From: Tragulus kanchil
Lineage: Eukaryota > Chordata > Mammalia > Artiodactyla > Tragulidae
Reading direction: 5' to 3'
DNA length: 64,000 nt
NCBI GenBank assembly: GCA_022376925.1
Contig: JAIOJX010000027.1
Location: forward strand, 19,361,471 to 19,425,470
Shown here: in pieces, positions 1 through 11,566 of the stretch
How the letters are laid out: each line of letters opens with the position of its first letter
Position numbering within the stretch: the stretch's first letter is position 1
Position numbers and translations under genes: made by a program
The notes under the pieces: model-generated
What the model saw: only the letters and a program-made list of their open reading frames with translations
Told to the model about the DNA's origin: nothing
Databases searched by the model: none

Positions 1-67
1 TAGTTATCTTTTTTTTTTCAGTAACAGTTCAGAAATTTGGAACATTAAGAAAATACTGTATTTTTTT

Positions 68-349
68 AATAAGTATTTTTTCTTTTTTAATTTTGACCTC
101 TTCTGTTGGCCTTTTATTTATTTATTTTCATCCATCTTTGTTCTGTGGCCCGTGTGGGTCTCCCATTGCAGTGGCCTCTCACTGCAGAGCCCCGGCTCTG
201 GGCACACGCGCTCCAGAGCGCCGGCTCCTGATTGGACACACCGGCCCAGCCGCTCCACAGCACGTGGGATCTTCCCAGGCCAGGGATCGAATCAGTGCCC
301 CTTGCACTGAAAGGTGGACTCTTTACCCACTGGACCATCAGGGAAGTCC
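68..349 (-). mobile_element. CHR-type tRNA-derived SINE
   Basis: Read on the minus strand, the element starts with the SINE head ggacttccctgatggtccag, then a B-box-like segment (tcgatccctggcctgggaag appears here in altered form), and ends in a degenerate A/T tail that is seen as T-rich sequence at the left. The flanking direct repeat aagaaaatact occurs at 47-57 and again at 350-360 and extends with one mismatch for about 20 bases, as expected of a target site duplication made by L1-type machinery. The open frames across it are not genes. The family name is from memory of the consensus. Confidence 0.85.
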
Positions 350-448
350 AAGAAAATACTCTATTTTTTCAGTTTGTTGTACCTTAAGAAAACAGGGAAG
401 ACACTAGAAACAAAGGTGACTCTTCCTCGTGTCAGAAACAAATCCCAG

Positions 449-721
449 ACACAAATGTGAGCCACATGTATATTTTAAAATTTTAAAATTTTTAACAGCC
501 TCATTACACATTAATTCTAACAATGCCATTTTTAGCTTAGTATATCCAAATCTTATCATTTCAACATAATCTATATAAAATTTAATATACTTTACATTAT
601 TTTGTGTCTTTTAAGTCTCCAAATCCTATTGTGCATTTTATATTTACATCTTAATTTGGAATGGCCACATTTCAAGCACTCAGTCGCCGTATGTGGCTAG
701 CAGCCGCACTGAGCAGGACAG
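449..721. mobile_element. Ancient hAT/Charlie-type nonautonomous DNA transposon
   Basis: The stretch matches a common mammalian MER-type element: an AT-rich body with tatatccaaatcttatcatt, then catttcaagcactcag and atgtggctagcagccgcact near the right end, followed by a terminal gagcaggacag. The left end gagccacatgta is roughly the inverse of the right end. I recognise the family pattern (hAT-Charlie derived) but cannot fix the subfamily. It has no coding capacity. Confidence 0.7.
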
Positions 722-1222
722 AGATGAGCTTTCTGTTTCTGTGGAATTTATGTTCTACTTCAGGGACGATATAGAAAATTACAGAAGTAACAAACAAGAG
801 GGAAAAGCCCCATGTGATTTTAAATGCCTTCAATAAACCAGAAAGGCTGACGAGGGAGAGAACAGGGAGGGCAGGAGGGCTCAGCAGGTGTGACATTTAA
901 CACGGACCCTAGGACGGAAAACGCACAGGGCAGACGAGCGCGCTTTCACCACGAACCTAAGGCGGAAACAAGCCTGTCTGTCTGAGCAGCGACCACAACA
1001 GGACAGTGCGCTATGAGTCAGGGAGGAGAAAGGGACCACGGTGGAAGGCGGGTGGAGCGCAGTCACTCAGGACTTTGGAGGCCGGGACAAAGAGCCAGGG
1101 CAGGCCAGAGGGGCAGGGCCCTGGAAACACTGAGTGCTCAGCTGCAGACCCCACCGGGATACGCCCCACACGTGAAGGCGGCAGGAAACTAAGCAAAGCC
1201 TCTGGTATCTCAATACCTAACT
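722..1222. other. Unique noncoding DNA
   Basis: No gene or repeat recognised. The section 900-1200 is fairly GC-rich with retained CpGs, but the short frames on both strands have no recognisable domain and no splice context that I can defend. Confidence 0.4.
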
Positions 1223-3543
1223 GAATGAAGGTGGTCTTCCTAGATCAATGTTCCTACTGTTAGAAAATCAAGTCTGCTTTGGGAGACATACGCTAGAGCC
1301 TCCACAGTGTTTTAGTGTTAAATGCCTAGCTTTTAATCCCAAATCACCATGAATACCAGCAAATAAGTGCAAACAGCCATAAGGAAAGGGAAGGGAAAAA
1401 ACAAAAAGGCCTTTTGGTGACCCAGACTTTGAGTTGTCAGACACTTGCTCTATAATGACTATTACTATGCCCAAGAAAACAGACGGGAAGATGAGGAATG
1501 CCACTGCAGAACTGAAACGCCTGAAAAATGAACCACATTCTCCTAGAAGGTATATAGAGAAAGGCTATAATAAATACAAAGTCCAACGAAAGGGTTCAAA
1601 AGCTGATAGAGTGGAAGTAGAGATTAGTAAAACAGAAAAAAGGCCAGCCAAAAAAAGAGTGATGGAAGAAGGGAGAAAAAGAAAATGTAAAACAAACAAA
1701 AAGATTATATAATAAGGAACATAAAAGCCATGTGGGCAATAAGGAAAAATGATCTAAAATGCATGTTCCTAGAGTGCCAGGAGGAGAGGAGAGGGGAGAA
1801 AGGAAACTGGTGTGGCTTGTATCTTTCTATATCCTTTCTGTATTTTCACGTTCTTATTACTTTGGAAAAAAGAAAAAAAACAACGTAATCATTACCTCAC
1901 ATCATATATGAAAATAAATCCCAGATGGATTAATGAATTTAATAGAAAAAATAAAATCACAAAATCAAGCAGAATCCAAAGGAACAGGAAAATATTTATC
2001 TTGCCTTTCTCATCACAAACACAAAATCTGAGACCATTCAATAAAAACTGTTACATATATATGAATTTTTGCTTATGAAAAAAATCACCATAACCAAAGT
2101 TCAAAGGCAAAGGGCCCGATGAGAAAACAGCTGAGCCAGGTGTGCAGTGGGAATGTGTGCAGTAATTAACCTCATATTTCACAAGAGTATTTAATGACAT
2201 GGAAAGTGCTCGTAATTTGTATTTATATTTAAAATAGCTTATTGACTTTCCCTCCCAGGGCATATGGAGTAACAAGGGCTGGATTCACTCTTTCATGATA
2301 AGCAACGTGAAAATCAGACAAAACCCACAAAACGAGGCTTTTGGATATGAAACTGTCACCATAGGACCACAGTCACAATCAGAGTACCAAAAGAATGAAG
2401 GTGGTCTTCCTAGATCAATGTTCCTACTGTTAGAAAATCAAGTCTGCTTTGGGAGACATACGCTAGAGCCTCCACAGTGTTTTAGTGTTAAATGCCTAGC
2501 TTTTAATCCCAAATCACCATGAATACCAGCAAATAAGTGCAAACAGCCATAAGGAAAGGGAAGGGAAAAAACAAAAAGGCCTTTTGGTGACCCAGACTTT
2601 GAGTTGTCAGACACTTGCTCTATAATGACTATTACTATGCCCAAGAAAACAGACGGGAAGATGAGGAATGCCACTGCAGAACTGAAACGCCTGAAAATGA
2701 ACCACATTCTCCTAGAAGGTATATAGAGAAAGGCTATAATAAATACAAAGTCCAACGAAAGGGTTCAAAAGCTGATAGAGTGGAAGTAGAGATTAGTAAA
2801 ACAGAAAAAAGGCCAGCCAAAAAAAGAGTGATGGAAGAAGGGAGAAAAAGAAAATGTAAAACAAACAAAAAGATTATATAATAAGGAACATAAAAGCCAT
2901 GTGGGCAATAAGGAAAAATGATCTAAAATGCATGTTCCTAGAGTGCCAGGAGGAGAGGAGAGGGGAGAAAGGAAACTGGTGTGGCTTGTATCTTTCTATA
3001 TCCTTTCTGTATTTTCACGTTCTTATTACTTTGGAAAAAAGAAAAAAAACAACGTAATCATTACCTCACATCATATATGAAAATAAATCCCAGATGGATT
3101 AATGAATTTAATAGAAAAAATAAAATCACAAAATCAAGCAGAATCCAAAGGAACAGGAAAATATTTATCTTGCCTTTCTCATCACAAACACAAAATCTGA
3201 GACCATTCAATAAAAACTGTTACATATATATGAATTTTTGCTTATGAAAAAAATCACCATAACCAAAGTTCAAAGGCAAAGGGCCCGATGAGAAAACAGC
3301 TGAGCCAGGTGTGCAGTGGGAATGTGTGCAGTAATTAACCTCATATTTCACAAGAGTATTTAATGACATGGAAAGTGCTCGTAATTTGTATTTATATTTA
3401 AAATAGCTTATTGACTTTCCCTCCCAGGGCATATGGAGTAACAAGGGCTGGATTCACTCTTTCATGATAAGCAACGTGAAAATCAGACAAAACCCACAAA
3501 ACGAGGCTTTTGGATATGAAACTGTCACCATAGGACCACAGTC
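1223..3543 (+). repeat. Direct tandem duplication 1 (unit about 1.17 kb)
   Basis: Copy A is 1223-2374 and copy B is 2393-3543, with 18 bases of filler between them. Period is 1169-1170. The copies are almost identical. One seen difference is a run of five A near 1523 against four A near 2693. The unit is noncoding and matches no repeat family I know. It is most likely a false duplication from assembly (see findings). Confidence 0.95.
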
Positions 3544-3949
3544 CTTGAGGGACAGGAAATAAACACCGTAAGTCCGGATGTGGTCCCAGTTTACTGCTTC
3601 AGGGCCATCTCCACACGACACTGCAGGCAGGAGGAACCCAGAGAGCAAGGAGGAACCGAGTGGAGGAAAGAGAACAGACGTCGAGGCGGCCAAGGAACGG
3701 AGGACAGGGCCGGGCACAGACCCTCCAGAGCTAGTTCCGCAGAGGGGTGCCCACAGCGTGTCGCCTGATCGCTGATCTGTGCGAATGTGAGCGGAGGGCT
3801 TCCACAAGCAAGAAGAAGAACTCCTGGAGCACAGCGACCAGAGCAAGCCCCACAGTCCACACTTGCTGGGGACAGCCTGCATCCGCACGGGTCAGAGTAG
3901 AGAGACTTCCCGTTACGTGGGATAAAGCAGCTGTTACACAGATACGGTC

Positions 3950-4164
3950 GGGCTCCCCGAGTGGCTCAATGGTAAAGAATCCGCCTGCCAATGCAGGAGA
4001 CACAAGAGACGCAGGTTCGATCCCTGGGTTGGGAAGATTCCCTGGAGAAGAAAATGACAATCCACCCCAGTATTCCTGCCTGGAGAATTCCACGGACAGA
4101 GGAGCCTGGCAGGCTACACTTCATGGAATCACAGAGTCAGACATGACTGAGTGATTGAGCACAC
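3950..4164 (+). mobile_element. Bov-tA SINE
   Basis: Complete element: tRNA-derived head (gtggctcaatggtaaagaat, then gcaggttcgatccctgggtt, a B box), the ctggagaagaaaatgacaat body, and the BovA tail with cagagtcagacatgactgag. The head has an extra short repeat (gagacacaagagacgcagg). It lies inside duplication 2, so a second copy follows at 5000-5214. Confidence 0.93.
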
Positions 4165-4999
4165 GTACACACAAATACATAGACACTTCATCCGGCCAAG
4201 AATGCAGAGGAAAACATGATCACTGGGGTGGGAAAAAAAAGGTCAATTATAAACAACCCAAAGGAAATGCATAGAGATAAAAATTACAGTATTTTAATAT
4301 GAAAAATTATGAAAAAATCACCATAACCAAAGTGAAAATGAGAAAACAGCTGAGCCAGGTGTGCAGTGGGAATGTGTGCAGTAATTAACCTCATATTTCA
4401 CAAGAGTATTTAATGACATGGAAAGTGCTCGTAATTTGTATTTATATTTAAAATAGCTTATTGACTTTCCCTCCCAGGGCATATGGAGTAACAAGGGCTG
4501 GATTCACTCTTTCATGATAAGCAACGTGAAAATCAGACAAAACCCACAAAACGAGGCTTTTGGATATGAAACTGTCACCATAGGACCACAGTCCTTGAGG
4601 GACAGGAAATAAACACCGTAAGTCCGGATGTGGTCCCAGTTTACTGCTTCAGGGCCATCTCCACACGACACTGCAGGCAGGAGGAACCCAGAGAGCAAGG
4701 AGGAACCGAGTGGAGGAAAGAGAACAGACGTCGAGGCGGCCAAGGAACGGAGGACAGGGCCGGGCACAGACCCTCCAGAGCTAGTTCCGCAGAGGGGTGC
4801 CCACAGCGTGTCGCCTGATCGCTGATCTGTGCGAATGTGAGCGGAGGGCTTCCACAAGCAAGAAGAAGAACTCCTGGAGCACAGCGACCAGAGCAAGCCC
4901 CACAGTCCACACTTGCTGGGGACAGCCTGCATCCGCACGGGTCAGAGTAGAGAGACTTCCCGTTACGTGGGATAAAGCAGCTGTTACACAGATACGGTC

Positions 5000-5214
5000 G
5001 GGCTCCCCGAGTGGCTCAATGGTAAAGAATCCGCCTGCCAATGCAGGAGACACAAGAGACGCAGGTTCGATCCCTGGGTTGGGAAGATTCCCTGGAGAAG
5101 AAAATGACAATCCACCCCAGTATTCCTGCCTGGAGAATTCCACGGACAGAGGAGCCTGGCAGGCTACACTTCATGGAATCACAGAGTCAGACATGACTGA
5201 GTGATTGAGCACAC
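5000..5214 (+). mobile_element. Bov-tA SINE, duplicate copy
   Basis: Base-for-base repeat of the element at 3950-4164, including its private changes. It is therefore carried by the local duplication and is not an independent insertion. Confidence 0.93.
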
Positions 5215-5360
5215 GTACACACAAATACATAGACACTTCATCCGGCCAAGAATGCAGAGGAAAACATGATCACTGGGGTGGGAAAAAAAAAAAAAAGGTC
5301 AATTATAAAAACAACCCAAAGGAAATGCATAGAGATAAAAATTACAGTATTTTAATATGA

Positions 5361-6011
5361 ATTAAAAACATTATGGATGTTTTCCATCCAAAGCACCCAG
5401 ATCTTATTTCTAATACGTTATCCTTCAGTAAAGGAGACCAAGGCTCCTTGGAGGAAAGGCTGGTTCTGTGACCAGGGAAGGAAATACACAAGACACGCCT
5501 GCAATGGCAGATACACAAGATGCATCCTGGAACAACAGGAAGCAAAAAAAAAAAGCCAAGAAAACCAAGAACAGCATTGACAGGGGTGTGTCAGAGAGAC
5601 ATAGGCACCAACCGAACCACTCTACCCAATGGCTCAAATAGGAATGGTTTCAGCAAAACTTTAGGCAGTATTGATTATAACACAAAGAATAGAACAAATA
5701 TCCATGATATAAATAAATGATTGAATAAATAAATGAATGAGTGAACAGGGTGGGAGAAGCAGACAAATCTCTCATGTGTACAAAAGTTCTGAATATCTCC
5801 CACAGGCAATCCGTCTCCAGGAGAGCTGCTCAACTTCCCAGCACCTGGGCTCAGGCTGCACAGACCACCACCATTCTACAGAAACACAACACGGAAAAGG
5901 CAGGAAAGGAGAAACTTCACAGTGGAGAAACCTGACAAATGCTATCTCAGTGAGGTGACCATGGTCAACATGAACAGTGACACACGTTGCAGGATAAGCT
6001 CTTGATGTGAT
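5361..6011. other. Noncoding DNA, no recognised element
   Basis: Contains an A-rich tract at about 5547 and an aata/aatga-rich stretch at 5710-5745. It may contain old LINE sequence, but I cannot place it. No gene seen. Confidence 0.35.
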
Positions 6012-6041
6012 AAAAATAATAACAATAATAATAATAATAAT
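6012..6041 (+). repeat. (AAT)n microsatellite
   Basis: Ten or so imperfect aat/aac triplets. Confidence 0.9.
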
Positions 6042-6139
6042 GCTTTGCATCTGTAGGCTTCCTCCCGAAAACACACACCCTCAGGATAATCTTGAGAACA
6101 TCTGAAAAAATTCTAAGAGAGGGAAATTGAACAAAACAC

Positions 6140-6500
6140 ATGAAAAGCTTTGAGGTCGTCAAAAAACAAGAGAACTCTCAGAAACTGGCTCAGCCAAGAG
6201 AAGCCTCGGGATCCAGGAGAACTAAATGTAAGGTAGGATCCTTGATGGGGTCAGGAACCGAAAGAGGATCTGAGGCAAAAATCAGAGACAATCTGAATGA
6301 AATGTGGACTTCACGAGTTAATGAATATATTCAGCTAATAGGAATGTATTAGTATTGGTTCATTAGTCATAACAAATATGCTATACAAATATAAGAAGCT
6401 AATGACAGAGGAAATTGGATTTGGGGCATGTTGAAACTTTCAGCACTATCTTTGTAAGTTCTTTCTCTATGTAAAACTATTCTGAAGAAGTCTAAAAATG
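6140..6500 (+). mobile_element. Old mammalian LINE 3'-end-like fragment
   Basis: The order of motifs (ggatccttgatggggtcagg, atgaatatattcagctaata, ggggcatgttgaaactttc, cactatctttgtaagttct, aaaactattctgaagaag) follows the 3' end of an old L1-type repeat common in mammals. Subfamily not determined. Confidence 0.5.
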
Positions 6501-6565
6501 CATTGGATAGCATTAAGAGCATGGTAAACACTGAAGATTAAAAAAGTAAACTTCAGGTCCTAGCA

Positions 6566-6660
6566 AACTCTGGGAGATGGTGGAGGATACGGAAGCCAGG
6601 CGTGTGGCAGTCCACGCAGGTGCCAAGTCACACAGCTCAGTGACTGAACAACAACCACAG
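6566..6660 (+). mobile_element. BovB LINE 3'-end fragment
   Basis: Contains caaactctgggagatggtgg, aggatacggaagccaggcgt and agtgactgaacaacaacc, the typical last bases of BovB. Short and diverged. Confidence 0.75.
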
Positions 6661-6784
6661 TCAGAGCAACAGAAACAACCAAAATCAGAGAGACGAAGGC
6701 ATGGCATCACCAAGGCGTAACTGGAATGACAAGACAGGCAGCTAAACGCAGAGACAGAAGAAACTTTTTTGAAGGAATAATGAC

Positions 6785-7450
6785 CATTTTTTTAATTCGA
6801 TGAAAATTATAAGCACACTAATCAACATTCCTTGTGATTATCAATGAAGAAACTTTCAACAAAATACTAGCAGTCTAAGCCCCAAGTCTATGGCATTTAC
6901 AGAAACCCATAGGTAGCATCATATTTGGCAGTGTAACACTAAACTTTCCTCCTAAGATCAGGGATAAGACAAACATGCTTACTCTCCCTGCTGCCTTTCA
7001 ACAGTAGACTGGAAGTTCTAATGAGGGCAGTTAGGCAAGAGGAAAAGAGGCACGCAAACTGAAACAAGTAAAACCATCTCTATTCACAGACCACATGATC
7101 CTATACAATGTAAATCCCAAAGAATCCATCAAAACAAGAAAACATCAAAGCTAATAAGAGAATTCAGCAAATTTGCATGGTACAAGATCAAGATGCAAAA
7201 CTCAGTTTCTGTGGACAGCCATGAACAATCCAAAATGCAAATGAAGGAAACACCTGTTGGTGTCAGGGGCCAGGAGGCAGGGAGGGAATTTACTACAAGG
7301 ATAGATCTGAGGAATATTCTGGAATAGCAGGGGTGATAAAATGCTCTATCTCATGACTGAAGCAATGGTCAATAAGATACACTTGACAAAACTCAGGAAC
7401 TGTACATTAAATGCTGATAATTTTACTATATGCAAATTATATGTCAAAAG
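6785..7450 (+). mobile_element. L1 fragment: ORF2 piece joined to 3' UTR
   Basis: From about 6785 to 7245 the sequence follows L1 ORF2 reverse transcriptase DNA (for example tcctaagatcagggataaga, ccacatgatcctatacaatg), heavily mutated and without an open frame. From about 7258 it follows an L1M 3' UTR (caggaggcagggagggaatt, ctgtacattaaatgctgata, ttttactatatgcaaattat). The intervening ORF2 end is missing, so this is an internally deleted or composite fossil. Confidence 0.75.
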
Positions 7451-7459
7451 CTAGGAAGA

Positions 7460-7625
7460 CAAATTCTAAAGCAAAATGTGTCCTCAAGTGTCCATGTGTA
7501 CCCCCATCCTGAAGCCCCCTCCCACCTTCCCTTCCCATGAATACCTGTGACCGATTAATGCTGATGTAGGGTAAAAATCGTCACAATATTGTGATTATCC
7601 TTCAATTAAAATAAATAAATTTTCA
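7460..7625 (+). mobile_element. Ruminant-type L1 3' end
   Basis: Shows a C-rich stretch (gaagccccctcccacc), then taatgctgatgtagggtaaa, cacaatattgtgattatcct and tcaattaaaataaataaatt, the end of bovine-type L1 elements. Only the last about 165 bases are present, a usual 5' truncation. Confidence 0.8.
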
Positions 7626-8407
7626 AATGTGTACTTAAGGCCTTCTTTTTAAAATATTTCAGGGCATAGAAAAAAAGTAGGGAATGATGAACAGAACCAA
7701 ATATCCAAAAGGGGGTTATGAGTGATTTTCACTTTTTTGTTTATGCTTTTTACTTTAAATTGTTTATAATGTATATCCCTTATTTTTAGAGTCAGAGGAA
7801 AAGTTGTTTAAAATTATGTAAAAGAAGAGCACTACACACTTTAGATGTATTTCCATTTAAGAGTTAATATTTTAAAATACTTGCACTTACCTTATGAAAC
7901 AGACTGACTTCTGACTATGACGGATAAAGGAAGGTGTTATAATATTCTGAGCTGACATCAAGCACTCAATGCCCATCTTCACAGTACATCTCATAGAAGC
8001 CTGTGTACTAGAACTCCATTTTTATACGAGTACAACGGAAAAGACTCCAGAAGCCTAGATCATGACTGAACATTCAAACGCTCTTTCCCAACAAAAATTG
8101 TCCTGGTATGCTTAAGTAGATACCTGGAAAGCTGTTTGGTTACCACAAGCCCATCTAAATTTTAAGCCACGTCAAACAGTAACAAGAGAGTTATAAGAGA
8201 CCCAGTAAACAGATTCCAAGTGATGGAGACATGAGGAAGCAAAATTTGGCACAGACATTTAACAAGCAAATCTCATGTCCTGAATCTCATAAAGACCCAC
8301 TGGCAGAGGAGGAGAAGGCATCCTGAGAGATACCCTCGAGAACAGACTCAGTATTAGGGATCACGCGAGATGCGCATGCTCTGGACAGCGTTTCAAAGCT
8401 TCTTGGC
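7626..8407. other. AT-rich unique noncoding DNA
   Basis: No gene or repeat recognised. Open frames are under 60 codons. Confidence 0.4.
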
Positions 8408-8614
8408 GTTGCTGCCTCTCAGTCACGTCTGACTCTTTGAGGCCCATGGACTGTAGCTCTCCAGATTCCCCTGTTCATGGGATTTCCCAGGCAAGAGCAC
8501 TGGAGTGGGCTGTCATTGTCTTCTCCAGGGGATCTTCTTGATCCAGGGATCGATGAGCCAGTGTCTCCTGCATTGGCGGGCGAGTTCTTTCCCACTGAGC
8601 CACCAGGGAAGCCT
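8408..8614 (-). mobile_element. Bov-tA SINE
   Basis: Minus-strand element: the head is the inverse of cactgagccaccagggaagc at 8592-8611, the B box is near atccagggatcgatgagcc, and the tail is the inverse of ctcagtcacgtctgactc at 8418. Nearly full length, with scattered changes. Confidence 0.92.
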
Positions 8615-8965
8615 ATTACAAAGCTAGACGAGCTCAAAAAAACGATTCGCCATCAAATCGAATATCGATATATATCGAACTATAAATTTTAGCATTTATA
8701 GTTCAATGTTGGAGAGACAATGAGAAGCACATCTAACAGATGAGGTGAAAATACAAAAAAACTGATTACTCCAGGTGCAGATGCAGGCTGAAAAATGTAC
8801 AGTTTAGTCAAGAAGTGCATGGACAAATTTATAGACTGCTGGTCCCAAGTGCATTTAATGCTACCACAATTGACAAGAAAGTCCTTTGGGAAACTCCCCT
8901 AACTAAAATAAAACTAAATAAAAATCTTTTAAAAAGTAAAATAAACTTTTTAAAAAAGCTTCTTA

Positions 8966-9180
8966 TATAGAGTGCTCACCATGTAAGAAGCACTTGGCAT
9001 ACGTTATCTCTAATCTAAATTAAATACCCGAATCTACGTACAAGCTTATGACGGCCAAAACAATCGGCAGCAGTCTTTATAGAAAGTAAATATTAGTGCA
9101 GGGCTAAGGCTCAGGGCTGCATCAGTAAAGACCTCAGGAGTTTTCCAGTCCCAGGCCTCTTCCCTCCGCACTAGGCTGGG
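8966..9180 (+). mobile_element. MIR-like fragment
   Basis: agaagcacttggcatacgtt followed by atctctaatct resembles the MIR core (caggcactgtgctaagcact, then tacattatctcatttaatcc). The right part is weak. Tentative. Confidence 0.4.
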
Positions 9181-9692
9181 AAGAAACCATGGTTGACTCT
9201 TTAGAAAGGAGAGAGCAGAGAGCACCTGCTATGTTCCTTCCTACCCTGCAGAAAGCACACTGACTCCAGCGTGCTCCCCGGAAGAGCCACGTCTTCATCC
9301 TCAAGGAGGAAAAGGCAGATCTAAGTTCACACTCAACAAAGATTCTCCTTCCATAAATTCTGCAATGGGTGGCTTCTTGTTTTCCATTCCAGGTCAGGTG
9401 AAAGATAAAAATGAGTCTTACTTTTTCTAAATAACTCTTTCTCTTTCAATTACACCAAGTGGAAAGGAAAAGGACATTTCATTGAGCTCATTTGCTCTCG
9501 TTCTCTCTGTAAAGCAGGAATAATGATATTTGCTCCCCAAGGGGGGGAAAATTCAGTTACATTAATTTTTTTAATGTACTCAGCATGAGGTTACATAGCT
9601 GTTACCGGTCACTTCTAGTCCTCAGTGATAGGGCCACCCACATGACAGTTCTTCAAGAAGTCCTTGTTACCAAGGTAACAATGGGGTGAGCC

Positions 9693-9845
9693 CATCCTAG
9701 TGGACTCTTCTGTCCATGGGACTGTCCAGGCAAGAACACTGGAGTGGGCTGCCATTTTCTTCTCCAGGGGACCTTCCTGACCTAGGGATCTAACCCGGGT
9801 CTCCCGCATGGCAGGCAGATTGCTGTCTGAGCCACCAAGGAAGCC
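9693..9845 (-). mobile_element. Bov-tA SINE, 3'-truncated
   Basis: Inverse Bov-tA head (tctgagccaccaaggaagcc at 9824), B-box region gacctagggatctaacccgg and the body ggcaagaacactggagtggg. The tail with the cgactgag motif is absent. Confidence 0.9.
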
Positions 9846-11566
9846 CAAGTGAACCCCAAGCTCCCGCTACTCCACCTCCTTTTCGCCCCACCAGAAGATG
9901 GTTCCTTCAGCTGCATCACTAGGTATGACTTAGCTTCAGCACTGCATCCCTAAATCCAGCTTTCAAGCCGTCCTTTCCTTTGGCATTTCACAGCTTGAAC
10001 TACACCTGCCCAAAGGGGTGATGCTTCATGGATGAGCAGGACACTAAGCGTCAAAATAATAATTAAAACTAATCATTTTTCCACTTGTGTTTGTACAAGG
10101 TGAGGAGAAGACGAGGAGGTAGAGACATTTCTGCTTGCATGAGCTTTGCTCGCAACATCAGGAGAGTGTGTGTGTCTGTGTCTGTGTGTGTTAAGACTGC
10201 AAGGGTGAAAGAGAGACCACGTGGTCGCTGCCTTGTTGCCCTGAACAGTTTTTCAAATCCAAAGTGGACACATGAGACCCTTCACTTTGAGTTTTTACTG
10301 GCAGTGGTGCTAGAACAACCTTCAGAATAGCAACTACTGCTGAATTTCAAAACCTTCCTAGCCCTTCACTGAGCCAAATTTTAAAAGTACATCACACTTG
10401 GCTCATTTGACATTCAGGGACCTTATCTTTTTAAAAATATCAATTAATCTTACTACTACCCAACAGCATATCCCCGTACCGCCATAAGAAGGTAAGAGGC
10501 ATGCCATTCTACACTGCGAAGAAAAAGGAAAAGACACAGAAATTTCTTGAACTCTCTAAAGACAGGCTTATCAACTTCAACCAAGTTTTATTTTGCTTCA
10601 TCCCCTCTTTCTCTTGAGGAACTCCTTGTAGCTACGTAAACTCAGATGTTTAACTGTCTTTTGACTGGCAAACCAAATGATTAGACGAGCTGTATATTTG
10701 TGAAGGTGACCTGATCGCCTCAAGAAGTCAATTAACTGCGCTCAAGAGGATCTCACAGAAGAGTTTGCCAGCATCCTCATTAAGTCTTCTACCAGACATA
10801 TCTACAATGGTATCAACAGGCCCTGCCAAGTAAGTGCCGATTGCAGTCTTCACAGACACACACCCTGTTCCCTGAGCACTGAGATTTCGGCCTACACACG
10901 TTCCCAGCAAAAGACTTTTCTCGGCCTTGTCAGCGGGCACACTGCAAGGGCGCACTCCAGGGAAGGAGGTGGGATTTATTTTTTCAGAGCCAACTCCAGC
11001 CAACCGCCATAAACCTAGCTGTTCTGAGGGCTCCAGGTTTCGCTTCTGTTTGGGGTCTGCCAGCAGGTGACTGGATACGCGAGCACATTTGTCTCTTCCT
11101 TGGGGATCCTTCTAATGGGACTGTAACTTGGAACCAGTCTTCCAAGTGGAAAACCCTGAGTCCAGAACCAGCAGCCGCACCGGGGCTATCCCCACATTCA
11201 CACCAGGAGGTGGTGTTCCAGGTGGTCTTCCCACTGCGCGGTAGGCTTATTACTGAATCAGCAGGAAGCTTATTAAAAGGCAAGAGAACTCAGCCGGCAT
11301 TGGGTATTCTGCACTGGGCAACTGAAGCTGTAATGCGATGTCACCTGAGGTCACCCAGTCCTCTGAGATCTAAATAAAACTGGCTTAAGTCCCAATTCCA
11401 CATCCTGTGGGAGATGCCTAGCTTTCTCCAAGATGTCTGCAAAACACCAGAGTCTCATGTTCTCATGGTCATATCTAGATTCAAATTTTCTTTTTTTTTT
11501 TCCTGCTGAACTTTTGATCTGAGTTCATTTTGCTAGTGTCTCATCTGTGGACCTTTTCCTTCCTCT
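9846..11566. other. Unique noncoding DNA
   Basis: A short GT-rich run (tgtgtgtctgtgtctgtgtg) lies at about 10168-10190. The rest matches no repeat I recognise. Both strands carry short frames (at most 99 codons) with no domain. No splice-flanked exon is evident. Confidence 0.4.

Larger units (their letters stand above)
3242..5360 (+). repeat. Direct tandem duplication 2 (unit about 1.05 kb)
   Basis: Copy A is 3242-4302 and copy B is 4307-5360; the period is 1050, growing to 1058 because an A tract near 4234 is longer in copy B (about 14 against 8). Near the start of copy B a short stretch is garbled: ttcaaaggcaaagggcccg at 3269 is replaced by a few bases at 4333. It is chained to duplication 1: the first about 300 bases of copy A lie in the last part of duplication 1, so about 253 bases occur three times (2122-2374, 3291-3543, 4341-4593). 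Confidence 0.95.

Noticed and set aside
3950..4164. tRNA-like A and B boxes (here and in all other SINEs)
   Set aside because: They are heads of Bov-tA or CHR SINEs; no acceptor-stem pairing or intact cloverleaf as in a tRNA gene.
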